This document shows positions 36,481 through 44,731 of a stretch of 46,391 bases of DNA, piece by piece. The notes below the pieces were generated by a model that ran no database searches, was not told the DNA's origin, and worked only from the letters and a program-made list of their open reading frames with translations. The stretch covers positions 1-46,391 of the forward strand of contig NZ_FNWU01000012.1 of assembly GCF_900108505.1 (NCBI RefSeq), in the 5' to 3' direction. The stretch is from Halopenitus malekzadehii. GTDB taxonomy: Archaea > Halobacteriota > Halobacteria > Halobacteriales > Haloferacaceae. The position numbers were made by a program, and so were the translations under genes. Numbering within the stretch: the stretch's first letter is position 1; every line of letters begins with the position of its first letter.

Positions 36481-37368
36481 ATGACAGATATGGATAGTCG
36501 CCGACGACGGATTGCACAGGGCATCCAAATCGGCGAGCACACGTCGATCAAGCAGTCCGCAGCTGAAGCACTCAGTGGGCGGTCAGGTCGATCTCACTCC
36601 CGAGACGACGCTATCACGCCGCGGCAATGGGAACGGATGCTCAGGGCGAGCTACGACATCGACAACGACGAGATCGCCTTGGAGTGCCGAATGCTTGCCG
36701 TGGCTTGCGGCCGACTCGGTCTCCGCGCTGGCGAGGTGACGCATCTCCACGAGGAGTGGATTGACTGGAATGACGGTACGATTCAGATTCCCTCGTACTG
36801 GAACTGCACCAAAGGAAGCGGCGACGAGGTCTGTGGCTACTGTCGTAACCGCGCACGCGACAATCTCGATAGCCATAACCTGACCGAGGAGGAAGCCACC
36901 GACGCGATTGTCGCACACTACGACGACGCCACGCTGGAGTCGATGACTGACGACGAGCTCCTCGCCGAGGCCCAAGAACTCCGCGAGGAAGTGAACGTCA
37001 CGCTCGAAGCGATGCTCGAGAAGCGCTGGTCGCCAAAGACCTCAACGTCGGCGCGGGGTATACCGTTTGACTTCAGCGCACGGATCGAGCTGATCGTCGA
37101 GCAGTTTTTCGACCGGTTCGACGCCTACGAGAAGAGTTTCGCGACAGTCCACCGCCGGATCGACCGGCTCGCCGACTGCGCGGGCATCGAGAGCAACGTC
37201 TACCCGCACGCGCTTCGAGCGACGTCGGCGTCGTTCCACGCCTCACGCGACATCAGCGTCCACGCGCTTATGTCGATTATGGGGTGGGCCGACCCCGGAA
37301 CGGCTCGCGTTTACATCCAGTCGAACGACGAGAAGGCGGCCCACGAGATCCGCAGCAAACACCGGTGA
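36481..37368 (+). CDS. Second tyrosine recombinase with CxxC insertion
   Basis: A 295-residue protein starting MTDMDSRRRRIAQGIQIGEH. Catalytic residues appear as Arg82 (RLGLRAGEVTHL), Lys186 (WSPKTSTSARGIPF), His243/Arg246 (YPHALRATSA) and Tyr278 (DPGTARVYIQ). An insertion with Cys109, Cys118 and Cys121 (CTKGSGDEVCGYC) may bind zinc. It lacks a full N-terminal core-binding domain. Haloarchaea carry such proteins beside DUF7344-type genes. It may act with or independently of the larger integrase. Confidence 0.85.
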   Translation: MTDMDSRRRRIAQGIQIGEHTSIKQSAAEALSGRSGRSHSRDDAITPRQWERMLRASYDIDNDEIALECRMLAVACGRLGLRAGEVTHLHEEWIDWNDGTIQIPSYWNCTKGSGDEVCGYCRNRARDNLDSHNLTEEEATDAIVAHYDDATLESMTDDELLAEAQELREEVNVTLEAMLEKRWSPKTSTSARGIPFDFSARIELIVEQFFDRFDAYEKSFATVHRRIDRLADCAGIESNVYPHALRATSASFHASRDISVHALMSIMGWADPGTARVYIQSNDEKAAHEIRSKHR

Positions 37369-37403
37369 CGCCTCTAGGTGGTAGATCCGGCTCGCTGAAC
37401 TCA

Positions 37404-37412
37404 TTTATAAGC
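37404..37412 (+). promoter_or_regulatory. Orphan TATA-like element
   Basis: CATTTATAAGC around 37402-37412 faces rightward with no gene on that strand downstream; the minus-strand gene begins at 38154 and ends at 37459. It could drive a small antisense RNA. The same 11 bases are near 33649-33659. Confidence 0.3.
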
Positions 37413-37458
37413 GGCTCGGAGAAGTAGCGCCGAGCAGCTGACAGATGCGAAAAGGAGT

Positions 37459-38154
37459 CTACTGAGCGACGGCGTTGCCGGCGAGGGCGATCGCCCGGTC
37501 GCTCGGGGTGAAGTCGTCGCCGAGTTCGTCGACGAGCAGGTTCGCCGCCAGCTTCACGCCACGATCGACGTCGTACCCCTTCCCGCGGAGATGCTGGTAG
37601 GCGACGAACGGGTTGTACGGACTCTTCTCGTGATGGCCTGTGACGAGAACTGCGCCATCCGGGAACGATTCATCGCCGACGTCGCCACGCTCAGCTGGGA
37701 ACAGCGTCACGTGTGGGTCCTGGAACGGGTAGACGAGCAGGAACAGCGTCGACAGCGGCCACGGGAGTCGGTCGACGTCGACGCCACCGAACCGCCCCCA
37801 GGAGCCGATCTCGGTGCGACCGTCGGGCAGCGACTTGTGAGCCGCGAGTGGTGACGGTCGGAAGTTGAGCTCCTGGAGTGTTGCCTCAACGTCCTCGAGG
37901 TCGCGGTAGACGACGCCGATGACTTCCTCGTCGGTGATGTCGTAGCTGGTGTAGAAGCCGTGATCGCGGGCTGCCTCGTCGAGCAGCGGAAGAGCTCCAC
38001 GGACGCGTCGCAGTAGTTCGGTGTCACGGCCGAGGTGGTCTAGCGCTGGATGCGTGAGCAGCACGGTCGCGACGAACGCGACAACGGGCGCGACCAGCGT
38101 GATCGGTTCGGACGGGTCTATCCAGTCGACGGTCTCGAACAGTCGCGTGAACAT
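37459..38154 (-). CDS. Single-pass membrane protein, unknown
   Basis: A 231-residue protein starting MFTRLFETVDWIDPSEPITL (ATG 38154). One membrane segment (ITLVAPVVAFVATVLLTHPA) is followed by a soluble alpha/beta domain with DLEDVEATLQELNFRPSPLA and a C-terminal helix (LVDELGDDFTPSDRAIALAG). It lies at the end of the late operon, after a degenerate inverted repeat. It may act at the envelope during adsorption or exclusion, but no family is recognised. Confidence 0.6.
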   Translation of the reverse strand: MFTRLFETVDWIDPSEPITLVAPVVAFVATVLLTHPALDHLGRDTELLRRVRGALPLLDEAARDHGFYTSYDITDEEVIGVVYRDLEDVEATLQELNFRPSPLAAHKSLPDGRTEIGSWGRFGGVDVDRLPWPLSTLFLLVYPFQDPHVTLFPAERGDVGDESFPDGAVLVTGHHEKSPYNPFVAYQHLRGKGYDVDRGVKLAANLLVDELGDDFTPSDRAIALAGNAVAQ

Positions 38155-38175
38155 GGTATGTGAGGCCCGGAACAG

Positions 38176-38224
38176 CTTAACCAACAGCGCGGGCCCGACT
38201 GCTGCTGGTGGTGTAGGTTAAGAC
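38176..38224. repeat. 13-bp inverted repeat, copy 3 (degenerate)
   Basis: CTTAACCAACA (38176-38186) and TGTAGGTTAAGAC (38212-38224), matching the other copies with one mismatch in the right arm and two in the left. It follows the stop of the 227-residue gene by 7 bp. Confidence 0.6.
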
Positions 38225-38231
38225 CGAGCGT

Positions 38232-38915
38232 CTACACGTCGTCCGGGACGGCCCCGGACTCGTGAGCGACACTCCAGTCGGTCGTCTGGACGTCGACCTC
38301 TTCCTCGTCGATGATGACGACCTTCCCCGGATGGACCTCGATGAGGCCGATGCAGACGACATCGGCCGGACAGCTCCCCGGACTGGTGTCCTCGAGACGG
38401 GCGATCTCCCCGGCGTCGCCGGCGACGATCAGGTCCGTCCGCGGCTCCTCGTCGGGACGGGCGGGCTCAAACGTCGTCGCTGTAGCGCTGTACTCGGTCC
38501 CGTCGATGAGGTAGGCGGCATCCCCGGTCTCCACTTCGAAGAGCCCGCCACGGTCGAGCGAGGGCGGCGTACGGTGGCCCTCGCTCCGCGACGGGTCGTA
38601 GTAGTCCGGGTCGTCACGGAATGCCGCCTCGCGCCACTCGCGGTCGTCCTGCTGGACTTCGACGCGCATCCAGTCCACGTCGGCACCGAGCTCGTCGACG
38701 AGCGCCGAGACGATCGCGTCGACGTCGTCGCGAATGTCGAACCGATACCGGAACTCGTCGGCGATCGGCTCGTCGAGGATGTCCGTCCGCGTGTGGTACT
38801 CCGAGTGTGTCTCCGGGAGGATCGCCCGGAACTGGTTGGCCCATATTGCGACGCGGTCGGCCGCGTCGGACGGTGCACTGGCTGGATCGATGGCTGCTTT
38901 GACTACGTGTGACAT
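38232..38915 (-). CDS. Late-operon protein, unknown
   Basis: A 227-residue protein starting MSHVVKAAIDPASAPSDAAD. It has a mixed alpha/beta N-terminus (WANQFRAILPETHSEYHTRT) and a beta-rich C-terminus (DVVCIGLIEVHPGKVVIIDE). It follows the adhesin-like gene. It may be a tail-fibre assembly factor or accessory protein. Unrecognised. Confidence 0.55.
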   Translation of the reverse strand: MSHVVKAAIDPASAPSDAADRVAIWANQFRAILPETHSEYHTRTDILDEPIADEFRYRFDIRDDVDAIVSALVDELGADVDWMRVEVQQDDREWREAAFRDDPDYYDPSRSEGHRTPPSLDRGGLFEVETGDAAYLIDGTEYSATATTFEPARPDEEPRTDLIVAGDAGEIARLEDTSPGSCPADVVCIGLIEVHPGKVVIIDEEEVDVQTTDWSVAHESGAVPDDV

Positions 38916-38986
38916 AAGTCTGATAACTGCAGGCGGTTACAGCGCGATTCTAAAGCGTCGAGTGAGAACCTGCGACACCGGGTCAA

Positions 38987-39673
38987 TCATGGCAGGTAGT
39001 TGGGATCAATGTCGTAGCCGTCCCACCGGCATGTCTCGTTGTTGGCAAAGAAGCCGATTTTACCGCCTGTCCGAGTGTTATCGCTCACTGATAGACTGTC
39101 GAACTCCGTGTAGGCACCACCGTCGTACTCGTACATCGTAATCGAGATCGACCCATCGGAACCCCAATCAACAGCGGGGAAGTACCATGTGTTTGCCGAC
39201 GGTGCGTTATTACCGACGGCGAGCGGCGACTCACGTGTCCTGCCTGAGTAGGTGCGGATCCCCCATTGATTGTTGTGGTCGGTGTCGATGAAGATGCCGT
39301 AGCCGTCTTGGCCGTCGTCCGACATCCCGAACAGAACCCCGGGCCGTCCGCTCGACGAGGCGTCAGTGAAAACGTGAGATCCGAAAACAGGATCGCCCTG
39401 TTTGGGTTTGTAGTACTCCGCACCATCCGCAGGCACCACGTACGTGTTCGTCCCTCCTGTGGCGGATTCGAGGTAGTAACTCCCGTCGATTGCGACGCCA
39501 CTATCCTGCACAATGGTCATGTTCGAGACACTGCCCTGTACAGCGATGTACCGGTCTGAGAGTGGACCGCCCCACTCCCACCTTTCTACGCTGTCAGGGA
39601 TTGCAGCTCCGCCGATCGTTCTTCCACGGACCCCGTATGATCTGTTATTGATAGGAACTCCTCGATCGCTCAT
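38987..39673 (-). CDS. Tail-fibre adhesin with LamG/concanavalin-like domain
   Basis: A 228-residue protein starting MSDRGVPINNRSYGVRGRTI. SYYLESATGGTNTYVVPADG, GVLFGMSDDGQDGYGIFIDT, SITMYEYDGGAYTEFDSLSV and KIGFFANNETCRWDGYDIDP are the strand pattern of concanavalin/LamG carbohydrate-binding domains. It is the last recognisable tail gene and the probable receptor-binding tip. It starts 1 bp before the preceding fibre stop. Confidence 0.7.
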   Translation of the reverse strand: MSDRGVPINNRSYGVRGRTIGGAAIPDSVERWEWGGPLSDRYIAVQGSVSNMTIVQDSGVAIDGSYYLESATGGTNTYVVPADGAEYYKPKQGDPVFGSHVFTDASSSGRPGVLFGMSDDGQDGYGIFIDTDHNNQWGIRTYSGRTRESPLAVGNNAPSANTWYFPAVDWGSDGSISITMYEYDGGAYTEFDSLSVSDNTRTGGKIGFFANNETCRWDGYDIDPNYLP

Positions 39674-40504
39674 CTAGACCACCCTGAATCCAAAGTGTGA
39701 CCCGACCCCTGGCTCACCCGTTCCGTCCCCGATCGGCGACCCGGAGTCGTTCTTCGCACGGAGCTTGAAGACCTGCACCGCTCCGGAGCTATTCTGGTAG
39801 GACGCCACGGGATTGGCCGTGTCCTGTGAGTTCGTCGTGTTTGATGCGACCTGGACCACGTCGCCACCGTCGACGAGCTCGACGTCGAGGCCTGTCGGAG
39901 CGGTGTGGTCGGATGCATCGTACGCCCCCCATCGGTAGACTTCGAGCGTCTCGCCGTCGTCGACCGGGATGGGCATCTCGATGGACTCACCGTCCTGAAG
40001 CTCGGCGGCCGGGAGCCGATCGGGATCGTCGACGACAACCGAAACCATGTCAATCCCGCCGACCGGAACCGTCGTCTCGTCTGCTTCGGTGTGGTCGTGT
40101 GCTTCCGGTGGTTGGGCATCTCCGTCAACTGCGAAGGTTTCAGCGTGCTTGGCGTTCCCGTGCGTCTGTGGCGGCTGTGCCTCGTTGTGGACTTCGCCTG
40201 TCCGATGGGTCTCGACCCCCGTCGCAACCACAGACTCCGACGCGAGTGTCGCGTCCGATACCTTCGCATTCAGCTCTGCGAGTGTCGACGCGTCGTGATC
40301 GTCGCCGCCGATCGCGTGCGGGGAATCTGCTTTGCCGGCGACCGTATCGAAGAGCGTCCAGAGCTCGTCGATGTCACGGGTGGCGACGTACATCGCCCAG
40401 TTCATATATTCCGCGGGATAGCGTTGACCCCCCGGAATTACCTCATCGCCATCCGATGGTTCTGCGCCTGTACTCCCCCAGATTCGTGATTGTTTGTCTG
40501 GCAT
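39674..40504 (-). CDS. Tail fibre protein
   Basis: A 276-residue protein starting MPDKQSRIWGSTGAEPSDGD; a start at 40528 overlaps the upstream gene. It has an N-terminal helical part (YPAEYMNWAMYVATRDIDEL), a His-rich middle (DHDASTL, THGNAKHAETF, HDHTEAD) and a beta-rich C-terminus (ESIEMPIPVDDGETLEVYRW). The HxH motifs resemble metal-binding collar repeats of fibre proteins. It precedes the adhesin. Confidence 0.65.
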   Translation of the reverse strand: MPDKQSRIWGSTGAEPSDGDEVIPGGQRYPAEYMNWAMYVATRDIDELWTLFDTVAGKADSPHAIGGDDHDASTLAELNAKVSDATLASESVVATGVETHRTGEVHNEAQPPQTHGNAKHAETFAVDGDAQPPEAHDHTEADETTVPVGGIDMVSVVVDDPDRLPAAELQDGESIEMPIPVDDGETLEVYRWGAYDASDHTAPTGLDVELVDGGDVVQVASNTTNSQDTANPVASYQNSSGAVQVFKLRAKNDSGSPIGDGTGEPGVGSHFGFRVV

Positions 40505-40506
40505 TG

Positions 40507-41229
40507 TTATCGAAGTAGCTGCGGCCACGTCCCGCCGACGTCGTCCGGTGTGAGCTCCGCGAAGCCATCATCGGACTCGACGGGCTGCGATTGATCTGTG
40601 AACGCAAACGTTCCGTCCTGGTCGATCGTCGGCCAGGTCCCGCCACCGCCTTCCGCGAGCTCGAGGCTCTCGAACCCGCGGTCAGAAACAACTGGTTGTG
40701 ATTCCGCCGTGAACCGGAAGTTCCCACGGACGAATCCTTCGGCGGCGACGCCGGCAGCGGTCAGCGGGGAGACCTCGTCGAAGAACTCATCGACAGTTAG
40801 CCCGCGATCGTTCAGCTGATCTTCCCAGATACCGATGTCGACGAGTGGTTGGTCCGACTCTGGCTCTTCGACGACGACATCGGACGCATCCCCGCCGAGG
40901 AGAACGCCGACGGTCTCCCGGAGGTCCGAGATCGTCGCCGACGAGAGCTGTGCTCTAAGCGCAGTCTGGAGCCGAATGCGAAATCGAGCATTCGACTCGC
41001 CTGTCTGACGTTCGAGCTCGAAGATGCTCGCCAGTCGATCCAGTTGTTCACCTTCAGCTGAGGAGACGAACTTCGCTGCGAGGACACTCTGGCGAGCGGC
41101 TTCAAGCTCTGCGATCTCTTCAGCGACGGCGACGATCAACGCTGACCACACCAACCCATCAGCAGGGTACGGCGACTTCAGGTTCTCTTCAAGCCGCTCC
41201 TGGGGAGTTCGATCGTCACTAGAGGACAT
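40507..41229 (-). CDS. Baseplate/tail protein I-like protein
   Basis: A 240-residue protein starting MSSSDDRTPQERLEENLKSP. LEAARQSVLAAKFVSSAEGE, LDRLASIFELERQTGESNAR and FRIRLQTALRAQLSSATISD follow the pattern of P2 gpI or DUF2313-type wedge proteins. It overlaps baseplate J by 11 bp. It links the baseplate to fibres. Confidence 0.7.
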   Translation of the reverse strand: MSSSDDRTPQERLEENLKSPYPADGLVWSALIVAVAEEIAELEAARQSVLAAKFVSSAEGEQLDRLASIFELERQTGESNARFRIRLQTALRAQLSSATISDLRETVGVLLGGDASDVVVEEPESDQPLVDIGIWEDQLNDRGLTVDEFFDEVSPLTAAGVAAEGFVRGNFRFTAESQPVVSDRGFESLELAEGGGGTWPTIDQDGTFAFTDQSQPVESDDGFAELTPDDVGGTWPQLLR

Positions 41230-42478
41230 TAATCGTCACCTCTGTCACCCCAGTCATCGCGGCTTCCGTCGCGGCGACATCGATGTTCGAGCCGGCGAGT
41301 GCGTTCGGGTCCGTTCCAATTTGGAGGTCTACCTCGATGACCCCCTGGACTTCCATAACCCGGCGGAACACCTGGTCGATGATGACGTCATCGCCGATCT
41401 CCAGTCCGGGGTAGGTGATACCGTCGGTCGCCTCTCCGCCGATGTACCTCACGATACCGTCTGTGATACGATCCTCACCATCGGTCGGGAAGGTGTCCGA
41501 CGTCGTGAGATCTGCTTCGACGTAGATTTCAACTCGGGTCGCCCGCTCAAAGTGTTCGGTCCTCTCGATACCGTCACCGAGTGTCGCAGTCCCCGATTCT
41601 GACCCGAACGATTCGAGACCGCCAGCCCGAGAGTCAAGGAGGGCCTGTGCGACATCGTCATCCGGGACATCTGGTGCGAGGACAGTCACCGTCACACCGT
41701 AGTCGCCGGCGGCGTGGACTTCATCGACACCGACGGACCTGATACCCTCGGCTGCGTTGAAGACCGACGAGCGGATGGCGCGGAGCGTTGCGGCCCCGCT
41801 CGCAGCGAGGCTGTTCTGGTAGCGGAGCTTGAACTCGGCGTCCGTCTCGCGATCGCGACCGCTGACGTAGCCGAGGCCCTCATCACCGGTCGGGTTCGGA
41901 TTGGTGACATCGTCGACGCCGGCGACCGGATCGTCGAAGCGCGTGATCGAGTCGGCGCCGACGTTCGTCTCTTCGCCGAGCCACTCTTCGTCGATCTCGG
42001 TCTGCCACGGCTTCAGCGCCTCGATCGGTGCGGTCACTTCAGTCTGCCCCTCGTTGAGGGTGACACCGTCAGTTGTTTCGTACGGTATTGCGGGCTGAGT
42101 CTCCGTTCGCGAAGTTGTCACGACCGTCCCCGCCGGGATCGAGATGTCATCCGGTGCCGGGTCATCCCGACTGAAGACGACCTCTCCAGTTGCACTTCGG
42201 GAAGGGATCCGCGAGAAACCGGCGAGCGCTAGTTGCTTGTCCAGCTGCTCGCCGAACGAGTCCTCGAAGAACGAGGCGTAGTACGCTGCCTCTGTCGCTT
42301 CCCAGAGCTGTGCGAGCTCCGGCGCGACCGTATCGATGAACGCCTGCTGTGGCGAGTTCTGTCGCAACTCGACGTCGTCGCCAACTTCGTCCTTGAAGTT
42401 CCGCCCCATATCAGAGCGGATTGTGTCGACGTGCTTGCGCCGGAACGACCCGTCATCCTGAGTGCCGTACTCGGTCAC
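41219..42478 (-). CDS. Baseplate J-like protein
   Basis: A 419-residue protein. SFGEQLDKQLALAGFSRIPS, GEVVFSRDDPAPDDISIPAG (a clear 'G.v.f.......i.ip.Gt.v' motif), TSVFNAAEGIRSVGVDEVHA and the C-terminal EVQGVIEVDLQI match the baseplate J/gp47 family. It forms the outer baseplate wedge. It is between gp25-like and I-like genes, as in P2-type baseplates. Confidence 0.88.
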   Translation of the reverse strand: MTEYGTQDDGSFRRKHVDTIRSDMGRNFKDEVGDDVELRQNSPQQAFIDTVAPELAQLWEATEAAYYASFFEDSFGEQLDKQLALAGFSRIPSRSATGEVVFSRDDPAPDDISIPAGTVVTTSRTETQPAIPYETTDGVTLNEGQTEVTAPIEALKPWQTEIDEEWLGEETNVGADSITRFDDPVAGVDDVTNPNPTGDEGLGYVSGRDRETDAEFKLRYQNSLAASGAATLRAIRSSVFNAAEGIRSVGVDEVHAAGDYGVTVTVLAPDVPDDDVAQALLDSRAGGLESFGSESGTATLGDGIERTEHFERATRVEIYVEADLTTSDTFPTDGEDRITDGIVRYIGGEATDGITYPGLEIGDDVIIDQVFRRVMEVQGVIEVDLQIGTDPNALAGSNIDVAATEAAMTGVTEVTINVL

Positions 42479-42837
42479 GCTTGCACCCCGCTCGTGAACT
42501 CGAGCTGCTCACCATCGACGAGCGTCACCTGGACGTCGACGTCGGTGACTCGGTTCGCCCCTGGATCGGAGACATCGACCGTGTCGACTGACGCCACCCG
42601 GTCGTCCGACAACAGCGTGTTGCGGACACCCCGCTCGACGACCGCCGGCGGGCTGCCCGAGATCTCGAACACGGGGAGGCCGTGATCCTCGTCAAACGGG
42701 TCTTCCCCGCGGATCGTCGCAAGCATCGTTCTCAATTCCTGTTCGACTGCCGCAGCGCCATCGATCCAGACGGGACTCCCGTTTTCAACCCGAAATGACC
42801 CGTCTGGATTCAGCGCCAGTGTGCGTTTGTAGTTCAT
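42475..42837 (-). CDS. gp25/W-like baseplate wedge protein
   Basis: A 120-residue protein starting MNYKRTLALNPDGSFRVENG. VEQELRTMLATIRGEDPFDE, with the Arg-Gly-Glu turn, and GLPVFEISGSPPAVVERGVR fit the gp25/lysozyme-like fold of baseplate wedges. It overlaps baseplate J by 4 bp. It nucleates sheath assembly on the baseplate. Confidence 0.8.
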   Translation of the reverse strand: MNYKRTLALNPDGSFRVENGSPVWIDGAAAVEQELRTMLATIRGEDPFDEDHGLPVFEISGSPPAVVERGVRNTLLSDDRVASVDTVDVSDPGANRVTDVDVQVTLVDGEQLEFTSGVQA

Positions 42838-42844
42838 CGGTCTG

Positions 42845-43210
42845 TCACTGTTCGGTCACGCTCAGAAGTTGGTTTCCGCCGTGATCGGTGAGCATCGCAG
42901 TACCACCGGACCCAGGATCGGTTGTGGAGTCGTCGACGCACATCACCGGCGCGCCGTTGACCATCAGGATGTGCTCCTGGTCCGGCGTCAGATCGTGCGT
43001 TTGGTAGTCGACGCAGTTCCCCATCGGATCCGTCGAGTGCCCATGGTCAGCAAAGTGCATCACCGCAGTCGCGTGGTCGGCGACATCGGCACCCTCGACC
43101 GAGAGGAGCGCGTCATCTGTCGACTCGACGGCTCCCGCCGCCGGCTCCGAACACGCCGAGGGGTGACCGTCGGCCTCGCACGGCGCGTCGATGAGAGCTG
43201 GCGTGGCCAT
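42845..43210 (-). CDS. PAAR-like spike tip protein
   Basis: A 121-residue protein starting MATPALIDAPCEADGHPSAC. His and Cys residues occur in several places (CSEPAAGAVESTDDALLSVE, MHFADHGHSTDPMGNC, DYQTHDLTPDQEHILMVNGA, VMCVDDSTTDPGSGG). This Gly/His/Cys-rich beta layout and the position next to the spike fit a metal-binding PAAR-type tip. The start is taken as ATG 43210, sharing bases with the spike stop. Family by inference. Confidence 0.65.
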   Translation of the reverse strand: MATPALIDAPCEADGHPSACSEPAAGAVESTDDALLSVEGADVADHATAVMHFADHGHSTDPMGNCVDYQTHDLTPDQEHILMVNGAPVMCVDDSTTDPGSGGTAMLTDHGGNQLLSVTEQ

Positions 43211-43755
43211 CACTCGATCGGTCCCTTATTGACGTCGACCGACTGCGCGTGCCACGTGAAGTTCCCCTGTCCGTCGGAGACGATTCCGTGACCGCTCCCG
43301 TCGACGAGCTGGAACCCACCCGACTCCCCGTTCAGCCGGAGCGTCGGTGCGTTCTCGCCCAGGTCGATCACGTACTCGTTCGAGCCGTGCTCCGGGATGT
43401 TGTCCTCGTCGAGCCAGAGCTGTGGAAAGAACACGGCGTCCTCGAGCTGGAACCGTCTTTCACTCTCGACTGGCTGTTCACCGCGCTGCTGGATCTGTTT
43501 CGAGAGCGGTTCCTGAGCGTGCAGTACTAGTCCCTCGACGCCACGCTCGATCGGGACGATCATCCCGGCGCCGTCCATCGCGAACGGCGACGCGATCGGC
43601 ACGTTGTCGATGAGGATGTCCGAGTCGCTCTTCAGCGACACGACCGCCCGCCGCGTCGACTCCTCTACCTCTTCGACACGGACGAACGTGATCGTGTAGA
43701 TACCGCGGATCTCGTTCTCGACAAACTGTCGGAGGACGTCGACGTTTCCACTCAT
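43210..43755 (-). CDS. Baseplate spike protein (gpV/gp138-like)
   Basis: A 181-residue protein starting MSGNVDVLRQFVENEIRGIY (ATG 43755). An OB-like N-terminal domain (YTITFVRVEEVEESTRRAVV, IVPIERGVEGLVLHAQEPLS) is followed by FFPQLWLDEDN and a beta-helical-like tail (APTLRLNGESGGFQLVDGSG). This is the layout of P2 gpV and phage Gp138 spikes, which pierce the host envelope. Confidence 0.8.
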   Translation of the reverse strand: MSGNVDVLRQFVENEIRGIYTITFVRVEEVEESTRRAVVSLKSDSDILIDNVPIASPFAMDGAGMIVPIERGVEGLVLHAQEPLSKQIQQRGEQPVESERRFQLEDAVFFPQLWLDEDNIPEHGSNEYVIDLGENAPTLRLNGESGGFQLVDGSGHGIVSDGQGNFTWHAQSVDVNKGPIE

Positions 43756-43889
43756 ACGTCTCCCGGATCGATCTGGCAGTCGCACTCGGGGCACTCGTAG
43801 CGGATGACCTGTCCCCACTGGTCGGTCTTCGCGACGGCCTCACCGTCGCAGTCTGTACAGTCGATCGTCGATCGCTCCCAAGCACTCAT
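43752..43889 (-). CDS. 45-residue zinc-ribbon microprotein in the baseplate cluster
   Basis: MSAWERSTIDCTDCDGEAVA, then KTDQWGQVIRYECPECDCQI. CTDC and CPEC are spaced as in a zinc ribbon. It overlaps both the hub and spike genes by 4 bp (ATGA), so it is co-translated with baseplate proteins. It may be a structural component or a chaperone. Confidence 0.7.
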   Translation of the reverse strand: MSAWERSTIDCTDCDGEAVAKTDQWGQVIRYECPECDCQIDPGDV

Positions 43890-44731
43890 GATTCGATGGA
43901 GTAGTCAGCTTCAACCGGCGTCAGCGTCCCACTGACGAGATGATCCCCTGATACCGTACTGCTCTGAAACTCGTAGTCACTCACGCGGTACGGGCCCTGG
44001 TAGTCATCCGTCTCGACGTACACCGTCGCACCCTTTGCGATGCGCGGCTCCAGCATCGACTCGAAGTTGAGCTGTCCCTCAGTATCGTCACTTGTGTCCG
44101 ACTTCTCGCCAAGCGAGATCAGCATCCCGCCCTGGCTCAACTTGGGCGCCTCAACCGTCCCCTGACTGCGTGGGGTGAAGTGGATCTGGCCACCGGACGC
44201 GAACCACTCCCACTCAACGCCCGTCTTCTCGGCGGCGATCTGGAGGAGTTCATCGAGCCACTGCGCGACCGCTTTGTCCGGCGTGACCGACCACGACCCC
44301 TGGATCGGCGAGCCTGCCGACCCCGTCTGCGCTGACAGCCCGATCTCTCCCGCAATGGACTCGACGATCTGGTCCGGTCGTTTATCGAGCCACGCTTTCT
44401 GTGACCAGGAGCGATCCGGACGGGACTTCGTCACGGCCTCTGTCTCATCGATCCCGCCGATCTCGTAGGAGACATCACGACCGTCAGGGGCACGCTTTCG
44501 CGTGTCGATCTTCCCGATCATCACCGTCTCGACGTCACCATCTTCCCAGCCAAGCTCGATCCGACAAAGGTCTTCAGTCTCGATCTGAGACCACGTTTCA
44601 CTCGTCAGATTCCACGTCTTCACGGTGAACTCCAGCGGGTCATCCTTCGGCTTCGTCACAGAGACGTCCAGGTCCAGCCCGTCGAGGGACACTTCGCCGG
44701 CCTCAACGTGACGGTGCTGTCTCCACGGCAT
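43886..44731 (-). CDS. Baseplate hub protein (gpD/gp44-like)
   Basis: A 281-residue protein starting MPWRQHRHVEAGEVSLDGLD. The N-terminal domain (DPLEFTVKTWNLTSETWSQI; DVETVMIGKIDTRKRAPDGR; VSYEIGGIDETEAVTKSRPD) and IVESIAGEIGLSA, then WLDELLQIAAEKTGVEWEWF match the late control D / XkdQ-type hub fold. It forms the ring that holds the spike. It follows the plug-like gene. Confidence 0.78.
   Translation of the reverse strand: MPWRQHRHVEAGEVSLDGLDLDVSVTKPKDDPLEFTVKTWNLTSETWSQIETEDLCRIELGWEDGDVETVMIGKIDTRKRAPDGRDVSYEIGGIDETEAVTKSRPDRSWSQKAWLDKRPDQIVESIAGEIGLSAQTGSAGSPIQGSWSVTPDKAVAQWLDELLQIAAEKTGVEWEWFASGGQIHFTPRSQGTVEAPKLSQGGMLISLGEKSDTSDDTEGQLNFESMLEPRIAKGATVYVETDDYQGPYRVSDYEFQSSTVSGDHLVSGTLTPVEADYSIES

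Noticed and set aside
37404-37458. Short plus-strand peptide gene after the orphan TATA
   Set aside because: The only frame after the TATA is six codons (MRKGVY), too short to claim.
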